A stretch of DNA of 64,000 nucleotides, from assembly GCF_027409185.1 (NCBI RefSeq), contig NC_084469.1, positions 36,769,293 to 36,833,292 on the forward strand. Direction: 5' to 3'. The DNA is from Cynocephalus volans. Lineage: Eukaryota; Chordata; Mammalia; Dermoptera; Cynocephalidae. The first letter of the stretch is position 1. Each line of letters starts with the position of its first letter. The notes under the pieces were generated by a model that was not told where the DNA came from, did no database searches, and saw nothing but the letters and a program-made list of their open reading frames with translations. A program made the position numbers and the translations under genes. This document shows, in pieces, positions 51,501-60,599 of this stretch.

Positions 51501-54500
51501 CAGAGAACAGAGGATTTCTCTCAGTGAGAAAGCGGCTGTCCATGATGATTCTGGATGGCAAAATTCAATAGACGTTAATTCGTCTCCGAGGTAATTCCAC
51601 GCAATAAATCAAGACCACAACAGGTCTTAGAAGGTGACAGAAAGATTCTAAACATTACATGGAATAATTCGCAAACTTCAATTGGAATAATAAATATGAG
51701 AAAAAGCAAAGAACATTTTGAAAAACAATAGTTATTAAAATAAGCTACAGAAATTAAAGGAGAGGGTTAGCAGTTCAAGTATAGACAGAAATATTGATAA
51801 AAATAGAGGCAAGTATTGATAAGAACTTAGCATATGATAATGTTAGTGTGTTAAATCAGTGGGAGAAGAACATATTATTTAAGAAGTGGTACTTGGATAC
51901 CTATTTGGATGGGGAAAAGCCTAGATGCATTATACCAAAATAAATAGTTAAATGTAAAAACAGAAGTATAAAAAAACTAGAAGAAAGTAGAGATCAAAAT
52001 ATACCCTTGCACTGAGGAAAAATTTTCTGAGCAGGCACCGAAGGAAGAAATCATAGCAGAAATGATTTATAAATTTTATCCTTAATAAAAGGATAAATTT
52101 TATCTTGCTTAGAGCAGAAAACATAAATAAAAAAGAAGACAAATTGAGAAAAAGTATTTATAACCTATATGTCAGTATTTATAACCTATATGTTAACTTG
52201 TTCAATATACAAAGAACAATAAGGAAAAAGGATAAAGACCCTAAGCAAAGAAGTCAGCCAAGGAGATGAGTAAACAATTCACCAGAGAAGCACCAAGGGC
52301 GAGCACGTGGAAGATGAGCCAATACCAAGGACAGAGAAATGCAAATTAAACCACTGCACTGATTTTAATCAGATAATCAAAACCAAAATTCGTAAGATAC
52401 AAGAAAAGGGACTTGTCACATGTTCACTGCTCGTGGCAGTATAAATTGCTACAGTCCTTGGAGTAAAAACTTGACAGTATTGCAAAAGTAAGTTAGATTT
52501 CATTTATGGGCATTTATTCCAAGGAGATAATTAAGAATGTCTGCATAGACATAGTTATAATATGATTTATCTCCGTACCATTGATACTCAGCAGTAAAGA
52601 GTTGGAGAGAGTACATCTATACATAGAATATTTTGAAAGTCTGAAAACTGATGTTGCAGAAATGGGTCTACTGATTTGGAAAGAAGTTCATGATAGAGTA
52701 AGTTTCCAAAAAAAAATTTAAAACACTGTGTTGACTGTACGTGTATGTATGTTTATGTGTATAATGGGATGTTAAGTTATACCTATCTATAACATGACAC
52801 AATATTAAATTAGAAGTTTAACTGAGGCTCTAAGATCAAATAGATATAAAATTCCAAAGTTATGTGCCAGTCTAAGATGCTGATTTTGGGCTCTGCTTTT
52901 TGTCCTATTACCTCCATCCTAGAGAAAAGGGCACCAGTGGGATGGTTTGAGCAGCATGGTTCCCTGCAGCTGGAGGTGGGACTGATGTTTGTGTCACATC
53001 AACTGAATGGGCAAGAGCCTGTGGCCAGCCAACTGCCCTGAGGGCAGAGAAGAGAAAAGCTGGGGTTGTCCATGGGCATTGGTTGGTGGCATCAAAGAAC
53101 TCAGATGACCACAGCCCAGATGTTGGCCATGAGTTGGTTGGGAGCTCTTCTGAAGTCTGCCCAAGAGATTCCTCTTAGAAGGGTGGCAGGCTCCAAAAGA
53201 GAAGGTCTGTGTGGAGTAAAGTGCCCGAGAACCAGGGGCGAGGGGGATGGAGCAAAGGAGGAAAACTGTATCCCCCACATCCCAGAAGTGCAGATGGATA
53301 TCCTCAAGGAGGCCCCTGAAGAAAGACCCACAAAAGTGCCCACAAGAGGAACAATCGGACTTGTAAACATGTGCCCTGCCCGTGGAGCATGAAGCTATCC
53401 TGAAACACTGCCAGTCAGCAGGTTTTTTCCTTGCTCTCCTATGTCTCATTCAGAGAAACAGCCAGCCGGAGAAAGGAGGGGTGGGGACGGGGAGAGAAAT
53501 CTCAACTTCAATGAAAAGGACACGATGATCAGGTATGGGACTGGGCATGCCAATTTCTGAATAAATGCTATGTTTTGGGCCCTACCCTGACCAATGGTTT
53601 TGTATAATCTAACAGTGATCAGAAAGTCCTGAGACTGCCTGATTTTTTTTTTTTTTTTTCTCAAGCTGCAGAGGAAGGACTTCTTTCCCCTTTGAAAGAG
53701 ACCGAGGTGGGCTGTCACCACACCCTAGTTTGTCTTTCTCAATGACCGGTCACACACCAGCACCAAAAACGCGCTGCAGGAGGTGGAATGAAGTATTCCC
53801 ACAGGGTGTTCCCGAGTGAGTGGCGTTCCAGGTGTGCTTTATGTTTCTTTCTACTTAAAAAATTCTTTTTATTATATGTGGCTTTGGTACAACAGAGTTC
53901 ACCGAAAGCAGCTTCCTCTGGAGGCAGAAGGCCTGGCTTCTCAGCGTTTCCGCTGTAAGGCTGAGTGGTTGGGGCAGCCACGCTGGGCCTGAGACTGTCA
54001 CGGTGGTCGTGTTTCATGAATCTGAGAAGTGAGGTTCAGTGAGTTGAAATGAGCTACCCGGAGTCCCACAGCTGGTAAGTGGTGAAGCTAGCACGTGAAC
54101 TCAAGGACCCTGATGTCCACATTGGGGACCTTGTTCTCCATGTTGGGCTGCCTTTTGGCCAATCCCCACTGAGAAGGGAGAAAGGTTGAGAAAGGAGCAT
54201 GTTGGGGCGTACTGCCGCCCACACATATACACTCCCTTCCGCTCGTGATGACGGGCACATATTTGCAAGCTGGGCACTGTGGTGGGTGAGTGGCCTGTGG
54301 CAAGGGCCAGACCTTCTTAGGAGAGGCGGCTGGGAGTGTCCCTCCCCATCGCTCTGTTTCCTCTCTTCTCCATTATCACCTCGCCTTTCCCAGGGAGGCC
54401 CTGGAGGCTGGAGCCCAGTGGTGTGGTTGGTACTGCAAACCCAGTTGCAGCACTCCCAAATGAGTCACTTCTGCTGAAGCCGGGCCTTAGGTATACCCCG

Positions 54501-57500
54501 GTGTTCTTTTATCTTTTATGAGCTCAGCTCAGCATTTATCCTGAGTCAAGCACTTTGGCATGCACCAGGCTTTTCCTTTTTTCATGTAATGGCATAAATT
54601 GAGCCTTTCCTTTCATTTTTCATCAAATCTAAGGTGCTGTTGACTATAAGATGCTTTCTGATTTCAGAGATAATGAGTGAAAAAGGATGGTCTGTGGGGG
54701 TTGAAAGATGCCATGGATTGAAAAGACAATCAGCCCCATTTCAGCAATGTTTGAAGGAGAAAACTGCTTCCTAGAAGTGATAATGCAGGCAGGCTGCCAT
54801 TCATTCGGCTGGTACTCTCTGAAGCAGTTCAAGTACAGTGCTGAAGGGTTTTGATTGTCACTCTTGCTGCAGACACAGCAGGTGCGAGGTGATACAGTTC
54901 CCGACTTGGCTGAATCATGGGGATTTGGGGTGATGGTTAGAGGTCCTGTCCCTCATCTGTTTGACTTCCCTGTGAACAACTTGGTGCTGGGCTTCCTGCT
55001 GCTCCCAGTGCTACCCACGGGGGTCACTCAGGTTCTGGTTCCAGGGGTGAGTTCTGGACTGTGCAGAGCCCACATTGTCCACTCGGTTCCCCTCACTTTT
55101 TTTCTTGCCTTGGATTTGAGAAGTGGAGTAGTTGGAACCCGGAATCACTATCGTCAGCAGCGAGGCTACGCATTTATTTAATGTCAAGGCTAGGCATTTA
55201 TTTAAGGTCGCACACACCCAGCTTCTCAAGTTACTTCTAAATACTTGGACCTTTTTTTTTTTTTTTTTTTTTTCCCTGCTTTGCATTTCTTTCCAGGGTG
55301 GGTCAAGGAGATATAGTAAAAAAGAACACTGACAGTCATCAGGGCAGACTAGACCATTTTGCTTCTGAGATGTATTTTCTGCTGATTTGCACAATGTGTG
55401 ACTATAACCAAATGAGATTTTTTAAAAATGAGGCTATTAAAACACATATATGTCTCTCAGCAACAGTAGTTCTATCTATAAGACAGAAAATCAGCCAGGA
55501 TATGGAAGAACTGAACAACCTCCTGAAGCTGACAGGATCTAGCTGACATTTGCAGACTCCACCCACCACCACCAGAACGCACGTTCTTTTCAAGTGCTCG
55601 CTGAACATACCTCAAGATAGACTATATCCTGGGCCATAAAACAAACCTCAACACATTTAAAAGAACTGAAATCATACAGAGTATATTCTTTGACCATATG
55701 GGAATCAGACTGAAAATCAATAAAACAAATATACAAGAACATACTTATCCAAACGGGTGCCTTCCCTGATCAGATAGTCATTTTTAGAGGCTATTCATTA
55801 AATAAGCATTTCTTGAGTGTTTACTATATGCCGAGCATTGAGCTAGGTGCTGGAATTACCAGAGTGAACAGAACACAGGCTCCACCATTGGGAAGCTTGT
55901 ATCTAGTGGACCAGCGGAGGAGCACGCAGGTGTGGTATAGCGTGAGAGGTACGCCACCGGGCACGTGCATATGCAGGGAGCCACCCGAGCTAAGAGGCCA
56001 GACCCTCAGGGACCATCCAGAAGGATGGAGAAGGGAAGGTGGCAGGGAAGGCTCCAGGCAGAGGCCATGTCAGGGGTCACATGTTGGCAGCCTGGCCTGG
56101 TGCTGGACAAACATGTTTTGTTTGCAGAGCAAGGTTTTCCCAAAGCCTTTGACTTTGAATGGCTTTGGGTGGGTGTCTCTTCTCTTGAGTGCCCTTGCTC
56201 CCCTCTGAGTACCAAGTCTGATGATGCAGGATGTCCTCTTCAGGAGCTGCTTCTGGGACTCACCTAGTGGCCACACAGAGAGCCTAATCTTATGCTTTGT
56301 GTCTCACCTCCTTAGGTGACCCACTTTGATCACTCACTGCAATCTAACCCATCCTCAAAGCTTGACAATTGGCTCCTGTCGGGATGCCCAAGAGAATGAG
56401 CAGAAGGCTCTGAGAGAGTTCCCAGAGAGGAGCTTCCAACTGTTCTCATGATGGCAGCACTGTGGGAGTAACCCACCCCCCACCAAGGGATTCTTTGGAA
56501 GGGGCAGTGCTCAGGACATAGTGGACTCAAAGGACACTTGTTGAATGACTAATAAATGTTTGGCTGTGCGGGTTCTATGCTTGATTCAAAGTAACAAAGA
56601 CAACAGCAAAAATTGCCTCTAAAGTATATAACATATAGGGTTGCAATACCATTTTTTGGAATGATAGGGTTAGAAGCTTGGAAACCTAAGGCCATTTACT
56701 ATTCCTCATGTCTCAGATGCCACCGGCAGAAGGGCCCTCTGAGACTAATTCAGGGGTCATAAACGCAAATGCTTTCAAGGCCAGGAAGCGATAGGGCTGA
56801 AAGAATCAGGCCAAGTGGCACACAATAGGGACTAGTGGTGTGTGTGGCACATTACAGTTGGCACGCTCTGTCTAAATTTGCTCATTCACATCATGAGTAA
56901 CATTTGAGTGATATCCACTATCACTCCAGGTGCTGCTGTAAATGCTTTCCATCTATGAATCCATTTATTTCTCACAACAATGTAATGAGGTTCTTGCTTT
57001 ACAGATGAGAAATCCAAGGCAGAGAAGTAAAACAACCAGCTAGTAAGTCTCAGAGCCAGGAATTGAATCCAACTCCTGAGTCTGGGCTCACAACTAGTAC
57101 ACTTCCGCAGCTAAGGGCCTTGCATTTCAAAATTTCTGGAAACCCCATGAAAGCAAAACAAATCACGTCTGCAGACCAATTTCAGCCCTTAGGCTGTGAG
57201 TTTGCAACTCTAGATAGTCCGACCCCCTCAATGAATAGGCAAGAAAGCTGCAGACTCTAAAAGAGAGGACACTTCCTGGTCCATGACAGATGCTGGGAGA
57301 GAACACAGGACTGGCCCCCTCCCGCCCGGCATGTTTGCCCGCATGCCTCCCTGCCACCGCCGTCCCTTGGGGTGGAAATGGACACAAGTGGGAGTGAAGC
57401 CAGCTTACCCTTGCCCAGTCCAGAGATGGCATCGGTGATCACCACCACTTTGTTCTGCACGGCTGACTTTGACCATAGCCTGGACACCTCTTGATAAATG

Positions 57501-57562
57501 AAAAGGAGGCCGCTGATTCCCAGGAGCAGCAGGGGCAGCATTAGCACCGTCATGACCCCCAT
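38916..57562 (-). CDS. DHRS7C: DHRS7C (SRP-35), complete six-exon coding gene
   Basis: Short-chain dehydrogenase/reductase of the striated-muscle sarcoplasmic reticulum; the family member is reported to oxidise retinol and to affect calcium handling. The coding exons on the minus strand are 57409-57562, 49186-49298, 47467-47677, 45872-45964, 40054-40209 and 38916-39124. Joined, they give 936 nt, or 311 residues plus TAG, the usual length for this protein. Every intron is GT-AG and every junction phase fits. Residues about 5-23 form a hydrophobic N-terminal anchor. The nucleotide-binding loop (T43 to G50) reads TDAISGLG, then come INNAS (124-128), a structural Asn at N150, VNN (176-178) and the catalytic pair Y191/K195 in YAASK. 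The sequence matches mammalian DHRS7C nearly throughout, as recalled from the family. Introns are 8.1, 1.5, 1.5, 5.7 and 0.9 kb. Oddities: several classic SDR positions are substituted, and the exon-3 donor is weak. Confidence 0.96.
39125..40053 (-). other. DHRS7C: DHRS7C intron 5 (0.9 kb)
   Basis: Donor GTGAGA and acceptor CCTGTCAG. It contains a good MIR copy at about 39545-39720. Confidence 0.85.
39545..39720 (+). repeat. MIR element
   Basis: TATGAGGTGGGTGTTACTAT, GGGGAAACTGAGGCACAGAG and AAGGGACTTGCCC form a good MIR core. Confidence 0.8.
40054..40209 (-). CDS. DHRS7C: DHRS7C coding exon 5 (residues 191-242, catalytic YAASK)
   Basis: The acceptor TCCTGCAG is followed by AC, completing TAC for Y191. 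YAASK supplies the catalytic Tyr (191) and Lys (195). It continues [14 protein letters not shown] and [10 protein letters not shown]; the usual Pro-Gly after the sixth strand is Pro-Thr (P221-T222). It ends WDASIWK plus T at the donor GTGAGA in phase 1. Confidence 0.95.
40377..40555 (-). repeat. MIR element
   Basis: CTGTGTGACCTTAAGCAAAT, CTTAACCTCTCTGAGGCTG and CAAAATGGTGATAATAGCTC are a MIR core read in reverse of the previous copy. Confidence 0.8.
42509..42550 (+). repeat. (CA)n microsatellite in the L1 3' UTR
   Basis: About twenty CA units in the young L1. Confidence 0.9.
42629..42661 (+). repeat. G-rich tract in the L1 3' UTR
   Basis: Runs of G separated by single A, as in the polypurine tract of mammalian L1 3' UTRs; it could form a G-quadruplex. 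Confidence 0.7.
44803..45191 (+). mobile_element. MaLR (MLT1-like) LTR in DHRS7C intron 4
   Basis: Starts TGTTATGGGCACAATTGTAT, contains GGTGTCCTTATAAGAGG and AGAAATAAACTTCTGTCGCT, and ends GAGCTGACTAACG. It is non-coding and diverged. Confidence 0.75.
45872..45964 (-). CDS. DHRS7C: DHRS7C coding exon 4 (residues 160-190 plus the first base of codon 191)
   Basis: A 93-nt exon between the acceptor TTTTCTAG and the donor GTAAGT. It encodes [19 protein letters not shown], then [12 protein letters not shown]. The position 13 residues before the catalytic Tyr, normally Ser in SDRs, is N178. The exon ends with the single base T of the catalytic Tyr codon. Too short to show as an ORF; I found it by back-translating the expected segment. 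Confidence 0.93.
45965..47466 (-). other. DHRS7C: DHRS7C intron 3 (1.5 kb)
   Basis: Donor GTCTCG (weak) and acceptor TTTTCTAG. No repeat or coding unit was confidently recognised inside it. Confidence 0.8.
47467..47677 (-). CDS. DHRS7C: DHRS7C coding exon 3 (residues 90-159)
   Basis: Encodes [13 protein letters not shown], then the strand and loop [10 protein letters not shown] (NNAG motif altered to NNAS), and ends FGPITLTK plus one base of the next Ala codon. The acceptor is a tandem CAGCAG: the distal AG gives this start, and the proximal AG (exon start 47680) would insert one Gln before T90. The donor needed for frame is AAAG|GTCTCG, which is poor, while CTC|GTGAGT five bases downstream is close to consensus but would shift the frame. 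The frame-keeping coordinates are given here. N150 is the structural Asn of the SDR tetrad. Confidence 0.92.
47678..49185 (-). other. DHRS7C: DHRS7C intron 2 (1.5 kb)
   Basis: GT-AG intron, donor GTAAGG, tandem CAGCAG acceptor. It contains an L2/MIR-like piece near 48130-48200 (GTGCCAGGCACTGTG) and a 3' fragment of a tRNA-Ile-like SINE near 48661-48699. Confidence 0.85.
48661..48699 (+). repeat. tRNA-Ile-like SINE 3' fragment
   Basis: GAGTTCAGATCCCTGTACTA and GCCAGCTGCCCAAAA match the 3' part of the monomer SINE. The rest is missing. Confidence 0.5.
49186..49298 (-). CDS. DHRS7C: DHRS7C coding exon 2 (residues 52-89)
   Basis: The acceptor is a good pyrimidine tract ending CCCCACAG. The exon starts AGTGTGCT and completes a split Glu codon. 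It encodes [18 protein letters not shown], the helix and second beta strand of the Rossmann fold, and ends ...ADPSK at a GTAAGG donor in phase 0. Length is 113 nt, fitting the phase-1 entry. No stop or frameshift. Confidence 0.95.
51640..52850 (+). mobile_element. Old L1M ORF2/3' fragment in DHRS7C intron 1
   Basis: AAATGCAAATTAAACCACTG and the step GGCAGTATAAATTGCTACAG are typical of the ORF2 end; broken throughout. Confidence 0.6.
55455..55765 (+). mobile_element. L1 ORF2 fragment in DHRS7C intron 1
   Basis: Encodes broken endonuclease-distal ORF2 text such as GGGCCATAAAACAAACCTCA. No full frame. Confidence 0.55.
55785..56075 (+). repeat. L2 fragment
   Basis: TTGAGTGTTTACTATATGCC and GAGCTAGGTGCTGGAATTAC mark an L2 3' portion. 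Confidence 0.6.
56880..57070 (+). repeat. MIR element
   Basis: ATTTATTTCTCACAACAATG, TACAGATGAGAAATCCAAGG and CCAGGAATTGAATCC. Confidence 0.7.
57409..57562 (-). CDS. DHRS7C: DHRS7C coding exon 1 (residues 1-51, start codon)
   Basis: The ATG is at 57562-57560. The alternative ATG three codons later (57553) is less likely, because the protein starts MGVM as in known DHRS7C. The exon encodes the hydrophobic membrane anchor (LMLPLLLLG, then GLLFIY) and the first beta strand with the TDAISGLG dinucleotide-binding loop. It ends in phase 1 at AAG-G, followed by the donor GTAAGC. In canonical SDRs this loop is TGxxxGxG, so the first Gly is Asp here (D44), as I recall for DHRS7C generally. Confidence 0.95.
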
Positions 57563-57568
57563 CTTGTT

Positions 57569-57790
57569 CTGGGGGAAAACAGAGGGAAAGAGGACTGGCT
57601 TTGCAAAGGGACCCTGATTGTGACACCCAGGGCAGGGGGCAGCCCAAGTCTGCAGGATACATTCACTCCAAGCCCGGAGCCTCCTCTCCAGGGAGATCTG
57701 CTCTGTGCAACCTCCCAGGGGTTGTATCCAAGCTGAATGCCCAGTGAACGTGCTAATCCCCAAATGTTCAAGGAATAGGAAATTACTCAC
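57569..57790 (-). other. DHRS7C: Possible 222-bp intron in the DHRS7C 5' UTR
   Basis: Begins GTGAGTAATT and ends in a long C/T tract plus CAG immediately before the leader AACAAG and the start codon. Both ends look like real splice sites; no transcript evidence is available. Confidence 0.4.
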
Positions 57791-57895
57791 AGTGTCGCCG
57801 AAAGCAAACCGAATCCGGGGGGACTGCCCTCCCCAAAGGTTAGTTACAAATTTAATTAAAATGGGTCTGCATTTTTGGAAGGAAATCCATGTGTT
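57791..57895 (-). other. DHRS7C: Possible noncoding first exon (5' UTR) of DHRS7C
   Basis: From the expected initiation site the sequence runs to GACACT|GTGAGTAA, a good 5' splice site (intron from 57790). A strong pyrimidine tract ending TTTTCCCCCAG stops at 57569, six bases before the ATG. A 222-bp intron would thus separate a roughly 100-nt noncoding exon from AACAAG-ATG. The alternative is one unspliced leader. The left edge depends on the unproven start site. Confidence 0.4.
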
Positions 57896-57921
57896 AAGGC
57901 CACTTGCTTGGGCCCTAATGG

Positions 57922-57931
57922 TTATTTATAG
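57922..57931 (-). promoter_or_regulatory. DHRS7C: Candidate DHRS7C core promoter: TATA box that is also a MEF2-type site
   Basis: The minus strand reads CTATAAATAA, which fits both TATAAATA and the MEF2 consensus CTA(A/T)4TAR. CANNTG motifs (CAAGTG at about 57900, CACATG just after) lie downstream. MEF2 and E-box control would suit a skeletal/heart muscle gene. Initiation would fall near 57895. Function is inferred from position and motif only. Confidence 0.5.
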
Positions 57932-58299
57932 CTCTCAGTTGCACTAAAGGGCTTTTCAGGGTAAATATAGTGTCTATTCTGATATTCAGGGACACATGTT
58001 GGCCGGGTCTGATTTCAGACTTCTTGCCAAGATTTTTAAAGCTCTCCTGGCTTGCCTGACTAGTAGAGGTTTCCTCTGTAGATTGGGGCTGAGCATTAGG
58101 GATCAGGACCTGGGATTTTCAGGACAAACATCCTTGTCCTCACTTCCTGTAACACTTGAATCAGGTCACTTCCAGGTAGTTCAGACCAATGTGGCAGCAA
58201 GCTATCTGGCCTTCCCTTTCTGTTTGGGGATGAAAAGCAGAGAAAAACTGTTAAACAGATGGAGCCTGTTGCAGAATGAACCACCTGGAGTGTGACATG

Positions 58300-58460
58300 A
58301 AATATAGGGAAGAGCACAGTTTGGGGAGTGTTTCTGATTTCTCGGAGCCTTAGTTTCCTTGTCTGTAAAATGGGCATAACAGTCTTATCTTGCAGAACCG
58401 TTGCGAGGAAAAAATAAGATACTGTGTATTGTTAACCCAGCATAGACCCTAGTCCACAGA
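58300..58460 (-). repeat. MIR element
   Basis: CCTTAGTTTCCTTGTCTGTA and AAAATGGGCATAACAGTCTT. Confidence 0.65.
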
Positions 58461-58739
58461 AGATAATTATTGTTATCTTTAATAACTAAGAATGCTAAGA
58501 ATTTATCCCAAATGTTTAATGTTTTATTTACATACGGGAACCCAGGAGGATTAGAAACGGAGAGACATAAATCCAGTTCAAGGACTGGAACCATCAAAAA
58601 CCAGGAGACCAATCACATGGTGTCCTAATGTGTGTGATAGAGACCTGGGGCTGACCCAGAAGTGGAGCAAAAGAGCAGTGTGCAGAGGTGGGGACGAGGG
58701 AATCTGAATTTCTACTGTGGAAATTAGGAATAACCAGGA

Positions 58740-59105
58740 ACATTAAAAAACCAACTTTTAATTGACATTTAATGTACATATTAGAAATGTGCACATAGCA
58801 TAAGTGTAGAGCTTGATGAATCTTCATGAACCAAACACATCCGTGTAACCAGCCCCCAGATCAAGAATCAGAGAGGTGCCCACAAGCCTCTGACATATCT
58901 CTTCCCAGAGTCAAAGGGTAACTACTTTCTAACTTTTAAAAGCATGTATTAGTTTTGCTTGTGTGTGTTTTCTTTTTTAACTTTATTTAAATAGATTCAC
59001 AAGGCTGTCACTCTTTTGCTCAACCATTATGTTTGTGAGATTCATCCATGTGGCTGGGCGAAGTTGGAGGTCATTCATTTTCATCATGTGAATATACCTC
59101 ACTTT
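58740..59105 (-). mobile_element. Old L1M 3' UTR fragment, antisense
   Basis: CATCCGTGTAACCAGCCCCC, followed by CAGATCAAGAATCAGAG, is reverse L1M 3' UTR. Confidence 0.55.
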
Positions 59106-59109
59106 TTAA

Positions 59110-59840
59110 ATTCATTCTTCTTAGGGTTGGCAAGTGCAAAGGCCCTGAGGCAAAGTGTGCTTGGGGTTCTCAAGGAGCAGCTGAGAGGTCAGTGCACCGG
59201 AGCAGAGTGATGAGGCTGGGGGAGAGTGACAGACAAGGTTAGAGAGGCAGCTGAGAGCCTACATATCTTGTAGGACATGGCGAGACCTTTGCCTTTACTC
59301 TAAATGAGAAGGTCATCCTGGTAGGGGTCTGAGGAGAGAAGAAACATGTTAGACTTTCATTTACTGGGAATAGATTGTAAGGAGTCAAGGATGGAAGTAG
59401 GGAGACCAGTCAGAGACTTTCACGGTAGTAACCCAGGCAAGCAATGATGGTGGCTTTCAGGGGGTGACAGTCAAGGGGCTGAGAAGTGCCTGGAATTGGA
59501 CATATTTTGAAGGTGCAGTAGACAGGATTTGCTGATGGGTTGGACAGAGGGGAGTCAAGGAAAGAGAGGAATCAAGATTTACTCCAAGATTTTGACTTGA
59601 GCAACTGTTAGAATGGAGTTCTTTCCTTTTTGTTTTTTTGAGATGGGAAAGGCTGCAGGAGGCAAAGGTTGAGGGTGGGTGGGTGAATTAGGAGTTCAGT
59701 TTTGTCTATTTAATTTTGAAATCCTTAGTAAACCTAACTAGAGGTGTTGAGTGGATAGTTGGGTTTATCAGTCTGGAGCATGACCAGGGAAAGTTCTCGG
59801 CTAGTGACATACATTTAGGAGTTATTACAGGTAGGTGGTA
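59110..59840 (+). repeat. L2 element
   Basis: GCAAGTGCAAAGGCCCTGAG, GACCAGTCAGAGACTTTCAC and CAGGATTTGCTGATGGGTTG follow the L2 consensus in order over about 700 bp. Confidence 0.75.
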
Positions 59841-59924
59841 CTTACAATCATGTTCTGGATGATGCCTTTTAAAGGGTGACCCAGCACAGTGCTTTGCAAC
59901 TGACAGATACTCACAGTTAATCCT

Positions 59925-60115
59925 TCCCTTGTGCTTACTAAGTGCCAGGCATTGTTTGGAGATCTTCACAAGTACTAACACATTTAATCCTCATAGCCCT
60001 TAAAATAGGTAGGATTATTGTTCCCACCTGGCAGATGAGAGAATTGAGGCACAGAGAGATTAAGTGACTTGCTGAAGGTCAAAGTGAAGAGCCACAATTT
60101 ATATGCAGATTATCT
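59925..60115 (+). repeat. MIR element
   Basis: AAGTGCCAGGCATTGTTTGG, GATGAGAGAATTGAGGCACA and AAGTGACTTGCTGAAGGTC. Confidence 0.8.
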
Positions 60116-60139
60116 GTTCCAGAATGCGAATGTTCTTCT

Positions 60140-60222
60140 TTTTTTTTTTTTAGCAGCTGGCCGGTATGGGGATCCTTGACCTTGGTGTTATCAATATCGC
60201 ACTCTAACCAACTGAGCTAACC
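60140..60222 (-). repeat. tRNA-Ile-like SINE monomer
   Basis: T tract then the reverse monomer with AACCAACTGAGCTAACCAG at its far end. A short repeat ATGTTCTT flanks it. Confidence 0.8.
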
Positions 60223-60283
60223 AGAGTGCATGTTCTTAATCATGAGCTACATTAACTCCCATAGAATCTAAAGAAAATATCTA

Positions 60284-60360
60284 TTTGATATATATAGAGA
60301 GAGTGTGTGTACATACACACACGTGCATATTCATATGCTTACACATATGTACATATGTAG
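60284..60360 (+). repeat. TA/TG-rich microsatellite
   Basis: Alternating TATA, GTGT and ACAC units on the left of MITE copy 2. Confidence 0.7.
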
Positions 60361-60438
60361 GAGGGTTCTTCAAAATGTTTGTGGAAAAATAGTTAAAAGA
60401 TAAAATGAATCTTTCCATGAACTTTTTGAAGTACCCTC
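60361..60438. mobile_element. 78-bp mariner-type MITE (copy 2)
   Basis: GAGGGTTCTTCAAAATGTTT at one end and ATGAACTTTTTGAAGTACCC at the other, inverted repeats of each other. Same length as copy 1 and also in TA-rich flanks. Confidence 0.65.
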
Positions 60439-60599
60439 GTGTATATACATATATGTTATATATATGTGTATACATAACATTTATACATATATAACATTTT
60501 TTCTTTTCCAACCATTGCTCTAGTTGCTGGAGAGTACAGAGAATAGTTCTTATATGGAAAAATGTACAGTCTATAAGAGGAGAATAGACATACAAAGGG

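Larger units (their letters stand above)
49299..57408 (-). other. DHRS7C: DHRS7C intron 1 (8.1 kb)
   Basis: Starts GTAAGC and ends CCCCACAG. It holds an L1M-type fragment (51640-52850), an L1 ORF2 fragment (55455-55765), L2/MIR pieces, and T tracts at 53643-53660 and 55252-55273. No open frame in it looks like a gene. Confidence 0.9.

Noticed and set aside
52994-53449. 151-codon frame in DHRS7C intron 1 with overlapping frames on the other strand
   Set aside because: No domain; intronic and unsupported by splice sites.
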